A DNA stretch of 64,000 bases from Tetranychus cinnabarinus (GCA_022266195.1 WHVY01000001.1:17174001-17238000); one strand, 5' to 3'; numbered from the stretch's first letter, positions 1-12,075 are shown. Notes: generated by a model from the letters alone, not told the origin. Made by a program: numbers and translations.

Positions 1-884
1 TTGCAACCAAACATGATATTCAATGTTCAATGACAATGAGAATCTCCAGTTGAAGTCATTTGTTTTCCTTCATCATTTATCGATTAAAGTGACATTAAAG
101 CTTGATAAGTCCCTGAATCGCAATTATTCAAAAGACACAAACTCGACTTGAACAATTTGAGAAACACGTTCAAGTTGAAAACCATGAAAAAAGTCTTCCA
201 GTAAATTCACTTCTTTCTTGTTTACCCAACTTTTCGAGTCTATTTTCAATCTTCTTCAAGAAAAGCTCAGAAAAATATTTTCCTTTCAAACGTTGATTAT
301 CCAAAATAATGACACTTTTTTACCTGAAAAAGTCACCATTTCAGCTTATTCAACGATTCATAAACTCGTTGTTTAAACATGTTCCTCAACCAAATGATAA
401 AAGTTTAACAATCTCATAATGATACAAAATAATGAACATGGAACTTATTTGGCACTAAAATGATAATAATGCTAATATGTAAGGTCAATAATAATGGCTA
501 TAATAAATGAAACTTTTCTCATTTCTCGTCTTTTTATGTCTCTTTGCCTGTCAATATTAATAACTTTCAACTAAATGACTGTCCAACACTTTTTTATCTG
601 TAATATAATACAGCAAATGACATGGTAACACAATAATTAAAGAATAAGCCAAAAGTAATTTACAGCTAAATACATCAATCCATTGTTGATCTTTGATTGC
701 ACTCAAGCTCAATCTTTCAATGGATAATTAATTCGAAATTTAATGTTTCCTTTTTTTGTTCATTTCAATAAACATATTGATTTTGTATTGTTACATCTCG
801 TCACTTTCATGATATTCAGTTTGAACAGTTGAACTGATTCGTTGATTTATTTACTGATTGTTTCTTTTCCGTTCAATTTAACAG
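1..884 (+). other. Probable intron upstream of the receptor exon
   Basis: No convincing coding exon was seen on either strand. The stretch ends in an acceptor-like ...TTTAACAG at 884, directly before a receptor exon that opens in transmembrane helix 2. The exons for the extracellular domain and TM1 should therefore lie upstream of the window. The reading is inferred from what follows it. Confidence 0.5.
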
Positions 885-3800
885 ACAATTATCGCAAACC
901 AATCGAGTTAAAATTCATGTTCATCTATTGATTTCCCTGTTGTCATATTCAATCTTAATGTCTTTACTTACTCTTGATATGATCAATGGATCAACCGAGA
1001 CAATTTACGAAGAAGAGGAAAACCAGTCAACTGGATTGGGTCAAAGCCTTCCAACATCATCCTCTTCGCCCTTTGCTTCACCACAAACATCGACCAGTCC
1101 ACCAACCGATAATCCATATTCCCATCTAGCAACCATTTACTGTTTATGTCTTTCCGTTTTGGTCAAATACTTCAGATCGACAACTTATTTTTGGATGTTT
1201 AATGAAGCTTTCTATTTGCACCAATTAATGGCTCGAGTCTTCACAACTCCAAACCTGAAGAGTCTAATCGCTCTTGCCTATGGTGTACCTTTACTGACCA
1301 ACACTTCCTACATCATTGTCCGTTTCATTTCCAGTTACTCTTCAGAAACAATAGCAACTCCAGACTCTCCAGGGAATGTGATAAATATCCCTGAGAATCA
1401 ACTGTCCATCCAAGGTGATACCTGTTGGCTTCTTCCGTCTAAACATGCTTGGCAAGAATGGATCATCAATGGTCCAAACCTTTCAGTTCTTGTGGTAAGG
1501 CAATTAAATAATCAATCAAAATTAAACGAAATCATTTTTCCTTCTTTGCATCTTTCGGTGAAAAATTTGTTCAATCTTTTTCACCCTTCTTTGCTGGTCT
1601 CAAATTTGTTCAATATTATTCTCAAATTAATGTTCATGAGCAACATAATGAATGCCATTTCAAATTTCATCAAAAGTCCAAATTTTTCAAACTGATAAAC
1701 CTTTCCAAAGCTATTATCACCATTATCATGAAAGTTGGCTCACAATGAGAAAGTCATTTTTCTGTGGACAAAATAATATTTTCAAAATTTATTAAACTCA
1801 CTTCAAGTTGACAATGAAAATGATAAAATTTTGACCATTTCTTACAAAGGTTACGTTCAAAGATGGTAAATCAATAAACTGTTGTGAAAATTTTCATCAA
1901 ATTGTGAACTTTTAAAAATTGCTTTTAAAGAAAAAGAAGAAAATAATTTGATTTCATGGAAAAGCCGTTTTTCCAAATATTTTATCCCTCAACTTGTTCA
2001 GATAATTAGCTAAAATTACAGAGTTTTCATTGAAAGTCTCGAGTTTACAAGTAGAGCAACTTAATTCAGTCTGATGGATCTTTTGTTGGAAAATGGCTTT
2101 TCATAATTTCTCTGAATAATTACAAATTGAACCAATCCTCGAATCAATTTCAACTTTCTTTTGTTACTAAAATTTACTCGAGACTCGCTTTTAATGTCAA
2201 AACAAGTTTCCGTTTTTTGGATCGTTTTTTGATTAATGATTCCACTTCTTTAACCAACTTCAATTTACACTTGAGTTTATTTTGTTTAACTTGCAAAAAC
2301 AGAAGCAGTTTTACAAGCCTAATTTAGCGTTAATTGCTAGTAAAATGTTGATTGTTGCAGTTTTGTGAGTTAAATTTTCAATCAAAGAGAAAATTCATTT
2401 TCACATTTTCACCCTGAAAACTTGGCCAACCAGTTGAACTGCCAATGGCAATTTGCATGAGTTTGTCAGTTTGCTCGAAGCGATCAACTCTTGGTTCGAA
2501 TCCCTAATTGTTTTCCTTCAACTTAATCAAGACTAATGTAAACCTAATAAAAGCCACTAAACTCATTAGTATTATGAGTCTTATTATTACATTTTTATAC
2601 CAATTTGGTTCCATCTTATATTCAATTGAAATATGACATTCCTGAATGTTGACAATAGATGTTCATCATTTTGCACATTAATCAATACCAATTGTCAACA
2701 AGCTTCAGCTTCAAATTAATTGCTTTTACTTTTCACTGAAAGGGAAAAGCTTTTCATTTTGCTTTTTTTGACTTCGATTCTGCGATTTTTCAAATTCGAA
2801 CTAAGTTTCGATTATTATTCATTTTAATCAATCCAATTGTACTTTACATGGTTTAGTATATGATTGATCTTACAAATAGCACAATTGACTGGATATTTTA
2901 ATAAGTTTCCGTTACTTTCATCAATCATTCCGTCAATTCTGATTTATTGGTTCAATTTATTCAGTTTGTTCAATCTCTCAGTCAACATGCAATTAGATTG
3001 TAATCCGAGAAGAAGAAGAAGAAGAAAAGGCAAAAAATTTGATAAATCGTCAAGTGAAACATTAATGATGGAAAAGAGTTAATCAAAAACAAAAATTAAT
3101 TAAATAACAGGCTAACATCGACAACTTATGTCAGTTGTTTTGTTGCAAAGTTTTTTGTTTTGTTTTCAAGTCAATGGAAGAGTAAAGCAACATCATTAAT
3201 GAGAAGGAAAAACAATTGACAAGTTTCTATTGATAAACAATCAACAATCAATATCGAACAATTTAGGTTATTAGTAAATTGCAAAGGATTGCCATTAAAA
3301 ACTTCCATTAAAGGCTGCTTTTGATTCACAAGTTTTCTTATTGTTCACTTGAAAAGAAACGATTTTTGCAGCAAATTGAATTTAAAAATTGTAAATCGAT
3401 TCGCCAGGTTCGATCAAAATGTCATGAAATTCAGATCATTTTAATTTAAGGAAAACCAATCTTCAACGGATTAATCACAGATTTTTCATTTTTCCATGAA
3501 GTCAAAGCCAATCGTAAAGGTTTATAAAGTGAATGCTTTCATTGATTGAGGCTCAATAGATTGTTAGTCGATAAGTTGATGAAACACTCTTGAGTCGAGC
3601 TTCGGTTTCAGGACAAAGCTTCGAAGCTTCTAACACTTTTAATTTTTTAAAACAATCTTTATTGGCTCAGACTGGATGTTACTTGTTCGTTTTACCAAAT
3701 AATGTAACCTCAATCGATGTGACTCGAAATTTTGCATCGATGTGACTTTGCCTGCCTTTTGCTCATTTTTAATGCTCAGAAAAATTCATTTTTTTAAACA

Positions 3801-6242
3801 ATTTTTTTTCTTTCGTTAACAGATAAACTTCATTTTTCTCATCTCAGTTTTACGTGAAATTTGTGCCAAAGCAGCAGCTACTCCAACCTCACTAGCCTCA
3901 ACACCTTCACCTCACCAACACCGTCGCAATCTTCTTCGAGTGCCAACCTCACCTGAAAAGGCTCCAATAACTCGAGCCAGTTTTCTGGTCTCTCTGAGGG
4001 CAGCAAGTCTTTTGCTTCCTCTCTATGGACTTCATTATTTATTCATTGTTTACCGTCCAGACACTGGGTAAGAAAGACTCAAACTCATTGCAATGTTTAT
4101 AGTTCATTAACAGCGAAAATTTTCAGGGTAAATCAATAATCAACCAAAAAAGTCATTTATGCTTAAAGTAGAGATCTGTAGTCTTATTGTTCACCAATGA
4201 ATCAACATAAGCATTAGATACCTAGTCACAAGCATTTTAACTTACTATTGAACAGCAAACATTCAAATTGATTTTTATTGATAAATACTCTTCAGTTTAA
4301 TTGCATGAAATAATAGATGGCATTAGTTTATTAACATAAACCTCACATTTAAATTTTTCAAGCAATTCTGATTGAACACGATTTTTCCCCCTCATCATCG
4401 TCTGATTGATTTATCTTTGTTCATCACAGTTTCATCTAACTTTATGATTGCTTGAGTATTACAGTTCTCTAAATAGGAAATAACAGCTTCAATAAGCAAG
4501 AAGTGTTTCTGCAACATCTCTGTGCTAATAGGACCAACTCCAAAAGCAAGCAAAGGTTTCTATTATAACAAAATAGAAGCAAATGTTTTTCGTTGCTTTT
4601 CAATAATTTCATCATTTTTACTGAAAATACTCAAAGAACACTAACATTTGCTTCTATTAAGAAACCATTGCTTGCTTTTTGAAGTTGGTCCTATTAGCAC
4701 AGAGGCGTTAAAAGTAACATTTCTTGTTTATTGAAGCCATTGTCTCCTATTTAGCGAACTGGTTGGTTCAGCGAACTATTTAGCCAAGTGGAATGATTGT
4801 ATTGCAATTCCTTCATTCATGAATGGAGAAGCTCAAAATCTATAGGAAGTTACAGGGAATGTTATTGCAATCTAGACTTACACTTGTTAAAGAGGAGCGT
4901 TAATTTGACACACGATTTGAACCAATCTCATGTTAATTTTAATTCATTAACAATGACAGTTCATTTGTACTTTTCGTTAACTCATTTCTAACCATTAAAT
5001 TGGTAAACCATTACTGGGCAAACAAAATGTCCAGCAAAATATCTTTATCTTTTGAGCCATTCTCGATGCTTTTAGTTCAATTATTGATTTTAAACTTAAA
5101 AAGATACTCTAATTTGGACACTGACTTAAAAATCTTAATGCCTTGTGTCAATGTAACTAGACTGTAGCGATGTCCGATTTCCGATTTATACTGGCATCGA
5201 ATTTTACACCATTATACCAAGAATGTGAAAAACACTTTCCTTGGCATTTCAACACAAAAAAGTATCAACGAATCTACAAAATTATCTTTTAGCTTGAAAG
5301 CCAAGTTAAAGAGATTGAAACTTTTCAGAGTTGATTAAATTTTTAATGGAAAAATCGATCTTAAAATCCTATCGAAAATCTAAAGGCAAATGAAAAATCG
5401 TAAAGTTAACCTGGAAAATTGATTAAAATAGTCAAATTTCAATAGCAATTAATCAAAAAGGCTTTAAGCTAACAATTATTTTGTTGTTTCATGTAATCTA
5501 AAGTATAAAATATTGAATGAAATGAAATCCATCTTGTTGTAAACTTTTCACCAAAATTTACCTGGAAGGTAAAAGCGTGTAAAAGTTGAAACAGTTGCGA
5601 GTTGCATTGATTGAACATTTGATACCTGAAATAGACATTATCATGATAAATATCACTGGAAACTCTCTTGAGGATGCTTTTCGTTAATACAAATTGTAAT
5701 TGTGTTCAACTTTGATTTTACTTTTCCTTTCCTCTTTCAGAGTTTGCTGGCTTTCTGAACTTTATCATTATGCTTCAATCACTTTGGATGGCTTACAAGG
5801 ATCAATTGTTTCAATCCTCTATTGTTTCTTGAATAACGAAGTAAGTCTCTAAATTAATAGTTAATTTTACCAGAAATTGTTTTACTGTTAATCTGTTAAC
5901 TTGATTTATTAAGTTAAATAAGTAAACCTTTTTCAATTTACAAGCAATTTATTAAATCGATGCCTTTAAATTAGAAACATTGTAAAAGAAAAAGATAATT
6001 TCATTTCAGTTTATGATAAAATCTCAATGTTAAACCAGTAAATTCAAATTATAATCATCAATCTATTTCTTCATTAAAACATGATGAAATTAATTACAAA
6101 ACCCAAACAAGAACAATCCATAATTAACAATCTCAATCAACTTCTTATTCACTTTCAGGTTCGAGCTCATTTGAAAAGGTCATTTTTCAAGCGTCAAGAT
6201 CAAAATATAAATTTCACTGAAATTGTTCCGGCTCCACATTGA
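885..6242 (+). CDS. Class B (secretin-family) GPCR, 3' part, four exons
   Basis: Seven-helix receptor for a peptide hormone, acting at the plasma membrane, probably through Gs/cAMP as is usual for the family. Exons are 885-1494, 3823-4067, 5741-5840 and 6159-6242; phases agree and all junctions are GT-AG. TM2 shows NRVKIHVHLLIS, TM3 shows YFRSTTYFWMFNEAFYLHQL, ECL2 has the conserved CW before WIINGPNLSVLV (TM5), TM6 has LLPLYGLHYLF, and TM7 has GLQGSIVSILYCFLNNEVR, all class B hallmarks. The single-exon start at 928 is a TTG; the frame is open back to the acceptor at 884, so this is an internal exon. The N-terminal hormone-binding domain and TM1 are outside the window. ECL1, ECL2 and ICL3 are unusually long and Ser/Thr/Pro-rich, and the C-tail after TM7 is short (about 28 residues). 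I cannot decide between DH44-, DH31-, PDF- or PTH-receptor subgroups. Confidence 0.85.
4462..4761. repeat. Fold-back inverted repeat inside a receptor intron
   Basis: The left arm at about 4462-4588 is the imperfect reverse complement of the right arm at about 4643-4761, with a loop of roughly 54 bases. Shared blocks include TCTGTGCTAATAGGACCAAC and AATAGAAGCAAATGTT. It lies in the intron between receptor exons 3823-4067 and 5741-5840. It could be a MITE-like non-autonomous element or a hairpin RNA source; no target-site duplication was identified with confidence. Confidence 0.8.
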
Positions 6243-8763
6243 GAATCGTTTGAGATCCAAGTTGGAAAATTGAATACGGATCAAAATTTGGAGCTTAAAC
6301 TGGATTTGATTAACTTAAAGCTTTGATGCATCAACACCAATCACTTGTTGGCCTTACATCGATTGTAATTGTGATTACAATTAAAGTTGTAATGAAAGTT
6401 GAACCTCCAAATGAAAATGCTTTTGATTTACAAATGTATAAATATTTTGTTAGCAAATAATTTTCCCAAACACTTGACTGTTAACATGATTAAGCTACAT
6501 TGCAATTTTGTTTTTAAGACTACTTTTGTTATAGCTGGACGAATTGACAATTCAAATTGCTTCTGAATGTTAGTCTTAATCAGTTATTAAATTAATTTCA
6601 TTCTTGAATCAATTGAAATAATTCATTTCATTTAAAAACAGTTTACGCCATCTACACATAAGAAAGTTAATTAATACAATGGTGAATGTTTAAGATTGTT
6701 CAATTGTTTTGCTTAAGTAATTGTTTTGTTTCATTTAATTAGTTTATTCTTTTTTCCTGTGATATTGTAGGAAAACAAATTTAACAATAATCTATCTTGC
6801 ACTGGCATAAATTCACCCAAAAACAATTCGTTTGGGCGTTTTTTCTCGTTACAATGTTTCTGTAAATGTGGATTAAAGTCGTTTTGGTTTGGCTTTTTTT
6901 TCAAGCTGCCTCTTTTCCCTCTCTTTCCCTTTGTTTCACAATGGAGTCATTCGTCATCAACCCAAAAGAGAGACATTTTTTACTCAAACGTATTCAAACG
7001 ATTTATCATTTTTTTTTTGTTAACTGTTTAAGCCTTTTTGGTTAGGTAATTGGAAGATAATCGTCATTACCAATCTTACTGGAAGTATTGAAAATCGAGG
7101 TGCTGAGAACAAAAGTAAAAAGAAAGAGACTTTCAATTGTGAATTGGTTAACAATGTTGGAGAGGAGACAAAACAATGGAAACCAGAGAGTGCTGTTGCT
7201 TTGATTTGATCAATTTGGATGATTATTTTGGAGTAAAATTATGGTATTCTTACAAAGGATTATGCAACATTTTCGGGAACTTTGTTCATCCAGAGAGATT
7301 TCAATCAAAACTCAAGCCAATGTTCATTCGTGTATTATCACCATTACAGGATCATTTATTAACACCCTTACCAAAAAAAGAAACATCAATATTTTTATTT
7401 TTCAATGTTTGGTTGGTTGCCAGTAAACAATTATCAATTAGCAAGCAAAACTTCAAAACATGGATACAGTTGCTTTTACTTTGGACCAGATGAAAAAAAT
7501 TAAATTCAATTTGGAGGCAGCAACTTGATGTTAACCCTTTCCAAACGGACTTGTAGATCATATTTCGAGTTATAACACACATACGAAGAACATGACTAAC
7601 CCATGAGAAGATGGCCAATTAAACAATTTAACACCATGTTAATTATGTTACAAATTATCAGTTTCATTTAGAGAAATGTTGTTGAATCGTTGAAATGCGT
7701 AATATTACTAAATCAAACAAGCAAGGCGAAAAAAACTGCTGACAACAATGACAAGTCCTCTTTAACAGGATATTTACCAATCAAAGCTGAGAGAGTAAAG
7801 CAGAAAAAACAAAGTTTCTGTTTCTGGGTTGCTGTTGAATTTTTCAATCAAACTATTCATTGATTTACTGAATATCATAATTTAATGGCCAACAATTAAG
7901 GTGCTCATGTTACTTTAAGAAAGGTAAACTTTTTTAAACTTTGGCTAATAACATCAACAACAACAACAATAACAGTAACAGTAACAGTAATGATAATAAA
8001 CATTATATTACAATGTTGTCTGTTTTGCTGGGCCTTTTGTTTTGATTGTAATATGAAACTAGAATTTCTGGTTTCTTTTTTTCAAACATTTTCAAAACAT
8101 ACAATGCTTTTCTTAATTTCTCTTCATCTTCTGTACAATAATTACTAATTAGATGAGAGAGAATTGATTAGATTATAGACCTTGATTAGCATCATCACCA
8201 GGGTTTCATTGATAGCAATTTTATTTCCCTATTCATTGCCCTCTCTGCCGATGAGAGCACACAGAGAGTGGAAACAGAGTGGAAAGAGAAGAAATAATAA
8301 GTTATTAAAAATAGACAGAGAGATTTAATTGTGAGATTGATGGAAACAGAAAAGGTAGACAGATAATTGAACAAGAAAAAATGAAGAGGAAGACAGATAA
8401 TTCTGTCGAGTTACTATGGTTATGGACTGGGATGTAAGCTTGTTAACACCCCTTGTTGCCCTCTTTCGTTCTCATCACCACCAACAACATGAGCATCAGC
8501 ATAATCATTTTCATCACCATCATTGATCTTAACAACCCTCTGATATTGTATCTAACTCCTGGTCACCTCTCTAACTCACTCTCTATCTTTCGTTATCTTC
8601 CTCTCTCTCTCTCTCTCCCTCTCTTTTCTCTATCTCTATCTATCTCTGGGTGATTTATTTGTCTTTAAGCTTTTTTTTGCTTGCTTTTCTCATCTTCATC
8701 TGTAAAAAAGAAAAGATAAAAAAGTTCAATTTCTCAGTGGTTATCGTACTTTCTTTTCTTTTC
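6243..8763. other. Intergenic; AT-rich, with a CT-rich tract near 8600-8650
   Basis: This is the 3' flank of the receptor followed by the 5' flank of the GATA locus. Overlapping open frames around 7176-7618 lie on both strands without family features or consistent coding bias and are not called. A CT-rich microsatellite (repeats of CTCT and TATCTC) at about 8600-8650 lies just upstream of the first GATA exon and may belong to its promoter or 5' leader. Confidence 0.5.
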
Positions 8764-9189
8764 ATGGAGACATTCTCGGATCAATTTATGCCACTTTACA
8801 CAACCGAGGCAACTGATGGAACCTCCAATGGAACCAATGGAGATGGTTCATCTGTTATCAATCCAACCACCGTTACTCCGGCTTCAGCTGTGGCTGCTGC
8901 TGCGACAGTCTCTTTTGCCTCTGCTCCGCTTAATCCGTATCAAGGGTACGCCATCTTTAATCAATTTCAACATCATCCAGTTATAACGAGCAATGATTTT
9001 GGAAGACGTTTCAGTGACATCGATAAATTTCCTTCCTCCGAGGGTCGAGAGTGTGTCAACTGTGGTGCCATTCAAACGCCCCTCTGGAGACGAGATGGAA
9101 CCGGTCACTATCTTTGTAATGCATGTGGACTTTTTCACAAGATGAATGGTTACAATAGACCGTTGGTTAAAAATCAGAGACGATTAACG
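8764..9189 (+). CDS. GATA factor, exon with canonical N-finger
   Basis: Sequence-specific nuclear transcription factor. The first ATG of the open frame gives METFSDQ, followed by about 90 low-complexity residues (Ala/Thr/Asn-rich) and then a canonical GATA N-finger beginning ECVNCGAIQTPLWRRDGTGH, with Cys-X2-Cys-X17-Cys-X2-Cys, and the basic tail ending NRPLVKNQRRLT. The frame is open upstream to 8650 without an ATG, so an upstream acceptor is possible. The exon ends with ACG and the donor GTGAGT at 9190, phase 0, at the position where animal GATA genes split the N- and C-finger exons. There is no separate C-finger before 11326, so it most likely splices to that exon and skips 10669-11253. 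The QRRL tail resembles GATA4/5/6-type factors (pannier/serpent relatives). Confidence 0.85.
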
Positions 9190-10668
9190 GTGAGTAACAA
9201 AAAATGTTTAACACTTGAACATTTTAACAAACAAAAAATAAAACAAAAACTATATTTAAATCAAACCACAAACTACGGTCGTTTCTGTTCAACTTGAATA
9301 AAGTGTAAAGACTTGCAACCTCCAACTGTTACCTGTTTATCAAAAAACTGGTGTTGTCATTAACAATGCATTTAACTACTTGACCAATAATACGAATGAC
9401 AAAAATTGATTAGATAGACGCACACACACACATATACTAACTCAAACACATCCACGCACATATAAAAAAACACATGAGACTTTAAATATCAAGCTAATCA
9501 GCACACCTAATCGTAAAGATTAAGATTTACGACTAAGAAATGTTCATAGATTAATGTGGTGAAAAAGACATCAGTTGAACAAGACCTAACCAAACATAAT
9601 TACAAGTGAATGTATCAAATGTTGATTATTACAGTAAAAACTGGAAGAAGAAGAAGACATTTTTTTGTCTTCTTCTTTACTCTTTTTCTATGTGTATAAA
9701 TGTGATTTACAGGAAATGTTGACTGTGATTATCACCATAGAGGAGAATATAAACAGTTTAATTGTGATAATAGGGTGATATCTTAATTTTTTACTTACTT
9801 ATCTGCAATAGATACTGTAGTGACTCCTTTTTGTTTGTTTACCATGCCCTGAGGAATAGAGTTAAAGTTGAAAATATTTCTTCTTCTTTTTTGTCTATGA
9901 ATCTCATATTTTTAAACTTATTAATCATTAAACAAACGAAGAACAAAAACATTTACAGATAAAAGAAGAAAAAAATGTATAACCGAGTTTGATTGGCTCT
10001 AAAAGTGTCTCACTATCTCCCTCTCTTTTTCCTCTTTCGACTACACTTGACTATCTATTGCTTTTGTGATATAGCTGCCATCGTCAGTGGATGTGTTCAC
10101 ATCTCCATGTTGATTGTTAGTAATTATAATCTTAATCGTATACAACTACTATCTTACTATGTTCGCTCATTTTTGACTGTTCCAATCAGTATGACTTCGT
10201 CTTTGTGATAACTAGAACTCTACTTTATTTTTTTCTCGTCTTTCACTAGTGATCTTTGTCTCTTTTTTTATACAAACTTATACATTCAATTTTTTGGTTC
10301 TTTTATTTTTTGTCTCTAATTTTTTTCTCGCACGAATTTTTTTTATTATTATTGAGTACGCAAATTTTGTGTCTTTAAGTGCCATTTTGACTATCATCCG
10401 AGTTTGATAAATTCACATATTGTAAATGATTGCTGGTGATTATGTTTGGAGGTTTTGAAGAAAATTATTCGTGTCTTTTTCACCATTAATCTATGAGTAT
10501 TCTTTGTCGTAAGTCTTATCTTATGTTTCAATTATATGTGTTGGTAATGTGTTTGAATCTCTTCTGACTTCACTCTGATACTTGATATCTTATGGTGTGT
10601 GTCCCTCTAATCTTATATTTTTGTCTTTCTTATTTTTCATTCAAGTGTAAAAGCATTTTTGGATAAAG
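9190..10668. other. Intron or second-promoter region of the GATA locus
   Basis: No coding exon was recognised. It contains a short CA microsatellite near 9420-9435 and a perfect AAGAAGAAGACA/TGTCTTCTTCTT hairpin near 9650-9680. If the downstream N-finger exon is a first exon, its promoter must lie here. Confidence 0.5.
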
Positions 10669-11253
10669 ATGACGACCAGCATTTATCAAAGTCAAAGTGG
10701 ACAAATTCAACATCAACATCAATTACAAAATTATTGGAATAAACCTGCAACAATTAACACTACCAGTATAAATCCACTCGTTTGTTACGGAGATTGGTTG
10801 AATAATCCTAATTTATTTTGGGCTAACAATGAAACCCATCCAGAAGGCAATAATTTAATAAATTTAAACCATCACGCCAGTGGGAATAATGGAAGATACA
10901 TCTCACTACACAACCAGTATCAAGGTCACTCTCCGACAATTTATGCTCTTCAACAGCATCCTCAACCTATCCAAACACTTCAACAAATTCAATATCAACA
11001 CCCTCAACATCAATCTCAGCATCAAAGTCCTGAACCAAAACGACTCAAAGTGAGCAACGGAGAATTTGAAACGATAGATGGTTCAGAGGATCATGAATGT
11101 GTTAACTGTGGTTCAACACAAACTTTAGTGTGGTGTCGTACAGCAACTGGACATTATCTTTGTGCTTCTTGTAATGTAACCTTTAATAAACAAGCTGTAA
11201 GTTCTTTACACCAACAACCAACTCCAAATCAAGTTAAACAGAAACGACCTACG
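10669..11253 (+). CDS. GATA factor, alternative exon with degenerate N-finger
   Basis: The exon opens with ATG (MTTSIYQSQS) in a favourable context and has an in-frame stop (TAA at 10648) upstream, so it behaves as a first coding exon. About 135 residues rich in Gln, His and Asn precede a GATA-like finger, ECVNCGSTQTLVWCRTATGH, continuing to YLCASC. All four zinc-binding cysteines and their X17 spacing are kept, but PLWRRD became LVWCRT, CNACG became CASCN, and the basic NRPL tail is lost, so normal GATA-site binding by this finger is doubtful. It ends ACG with donor GTAATT at 11254, phase 0, and the 72-base intron to 11326 is clean. It looks like an alternative to the canonical N-finger exon 1.5 kb upstream; a tandem-duplicated gene is the other reading. 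Confidence 0.8.
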
Positions 11254-11325
11254 GTAATTATTAATGAATTTCTAATGATTTTAATTTTTCTCGTTAATTT
11301 TCTTATTCGAATTTTTATATTGTAG

Positions 11326-12075
11326 AGCAAAAGTCATCGGACTGGCCGTAAATGCGCTAATTGTGGTACAAGTGTCACTTCATTATGGAGATGTAATAGT
11401 AAAGGCGAATCTGTGTGTAATGCTTGTGGTTTATATTTTAAATTACACAATGTGCCTAGACCATTAACTATGAAGAAGGATACGATTCAAACTAGACGAA
11501 GGAAGCCTAAAAACGCATCCCAGCAATCACACCCATACTTACCGCATCAACCACACCAACAGCATCAGCACCAGCAGCACCAATCAATACAGCTGCACCC
11601 GCATCACCAACAACTTCAACACCAGCACCAGCAGCTTCAACAACAGCAGCAACACCAACACCACCAACACCAACAGCAGCCACAACCGCAGCAGCAGCAA
11701 CAACAACAGCAGCCACAGCCGCAGTCTCAACCACAGTCTCAACCGCCTCCACAGCACCAACCGCAGCAGCAGCCACAACCGCCACCGCAGCCTCAATCAC
11801 AGTCGCAGTCGCAGTCACAATCGCAGCCGTCACCGCAGCCTCAACCGCAGCAGCAACAACAACAGCAACAGCAGCAGCCACAACCACAGCCTCAGTCTCA
11901 ACCTCAATCGCAGACTCAGCCTCAGATTCAGCAACCTCAGCAACAACCAACGCTATTACAACAAGCTATTCAACAACATTCTCAGCATCTCAACCTTCTC
12001 CAACAATATTCAGGTGATTTGGGTGGAAATAATCTGTTGGATGAGGCGTCTGACAATGAGATTCAAAAATTGTGA
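11326..12075 (+). CDS. GATA factor, shared C-finger exon with poly-Gln tail
   Basis: The acceptor TTGTAG at 11321-11325 opens the exon in phase 0 with SKSHRTGRKCANCG. The C-finger reads CANCGTSVTSLWRCNSKGES and then VCNACGLYFKLHNVPRPL, followed by the basic TMKKDTIQTRRRKPKN that contacts DNA in this family. The usual LWRRN is LWRCN here. After the finger come about 150 residues almost wholly of Gln, His, Pro and Ser, ending in NNLLDEASDNEIQKL and a TGA. This is the DNA-binding finger that both upstream exons need; the glutamine-rich tail could act as an activation domain. The VPRPL and RKPKN features suggest the GATA4/5/6 class. Confidence 0.88.
   Translation, partial: SKSHRTGRKCANCGTSVTSLWRCNSKGESVCNACGLYFKLHNVPRPLTMKKDTIQTRRRKPKNASQQSHPYLPHQPHQQHQHQQHQSIQLHPHHQQLQHQHQQLQQQQQHQHHQHQQQPQPQQQQQQQQPQPQSQPQSQPPPQHQPQQQPQPPPQPQSQSQSQSQSQPSPQPQPQQQQQQQQQQPQPQPQSQPQSQTQPQIQQPQQQPTLLQQAIQQHSQHLNLLQQYSGDLGGNNLLDEASDNEIQKL
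11515..11960 (+). repeat. CAR-rich (CAG/CAA) trinucleotide tract coding Gln/His/Pro
   Basis: About 450 bases of imperfect CAG/CAA/CCA/CAC/CAG-TCT triplets within the C-finger exon. Long open frames on the opposite strand and in other frames here are by-products of the triplet repeat. The mixture of codons for Gln and the interspersed His/Pro/Ser suggest an old, length-variable coding repeat. Confidence 0.9.

Noticed and set aside
928..930. TTG as the start of the receptor gene
   Set aside because: The frame is open upstream to an acceptor and continues the TM2 motif, so this is inside an exon.
2480..2515. tRNA T-arm-like GGTTCGAATCC
   Set aside because: Flanking bases do not form the five-pair T stem and no D or anticodon arm precedes it.
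7176..7618. Three overlapping frames of 61-105 codons on both strands
   Set aside because: They contradict one another, show no family motif and are typical of AT-rich noncoding DNA.
11507..11950. 147-codon minus-strand Ala/Val-rich frame and a 70-codon Leu/Arg-rich frame
   Set aside because: Both are antisense readings of the CAR triplet tract in the GATA exon.
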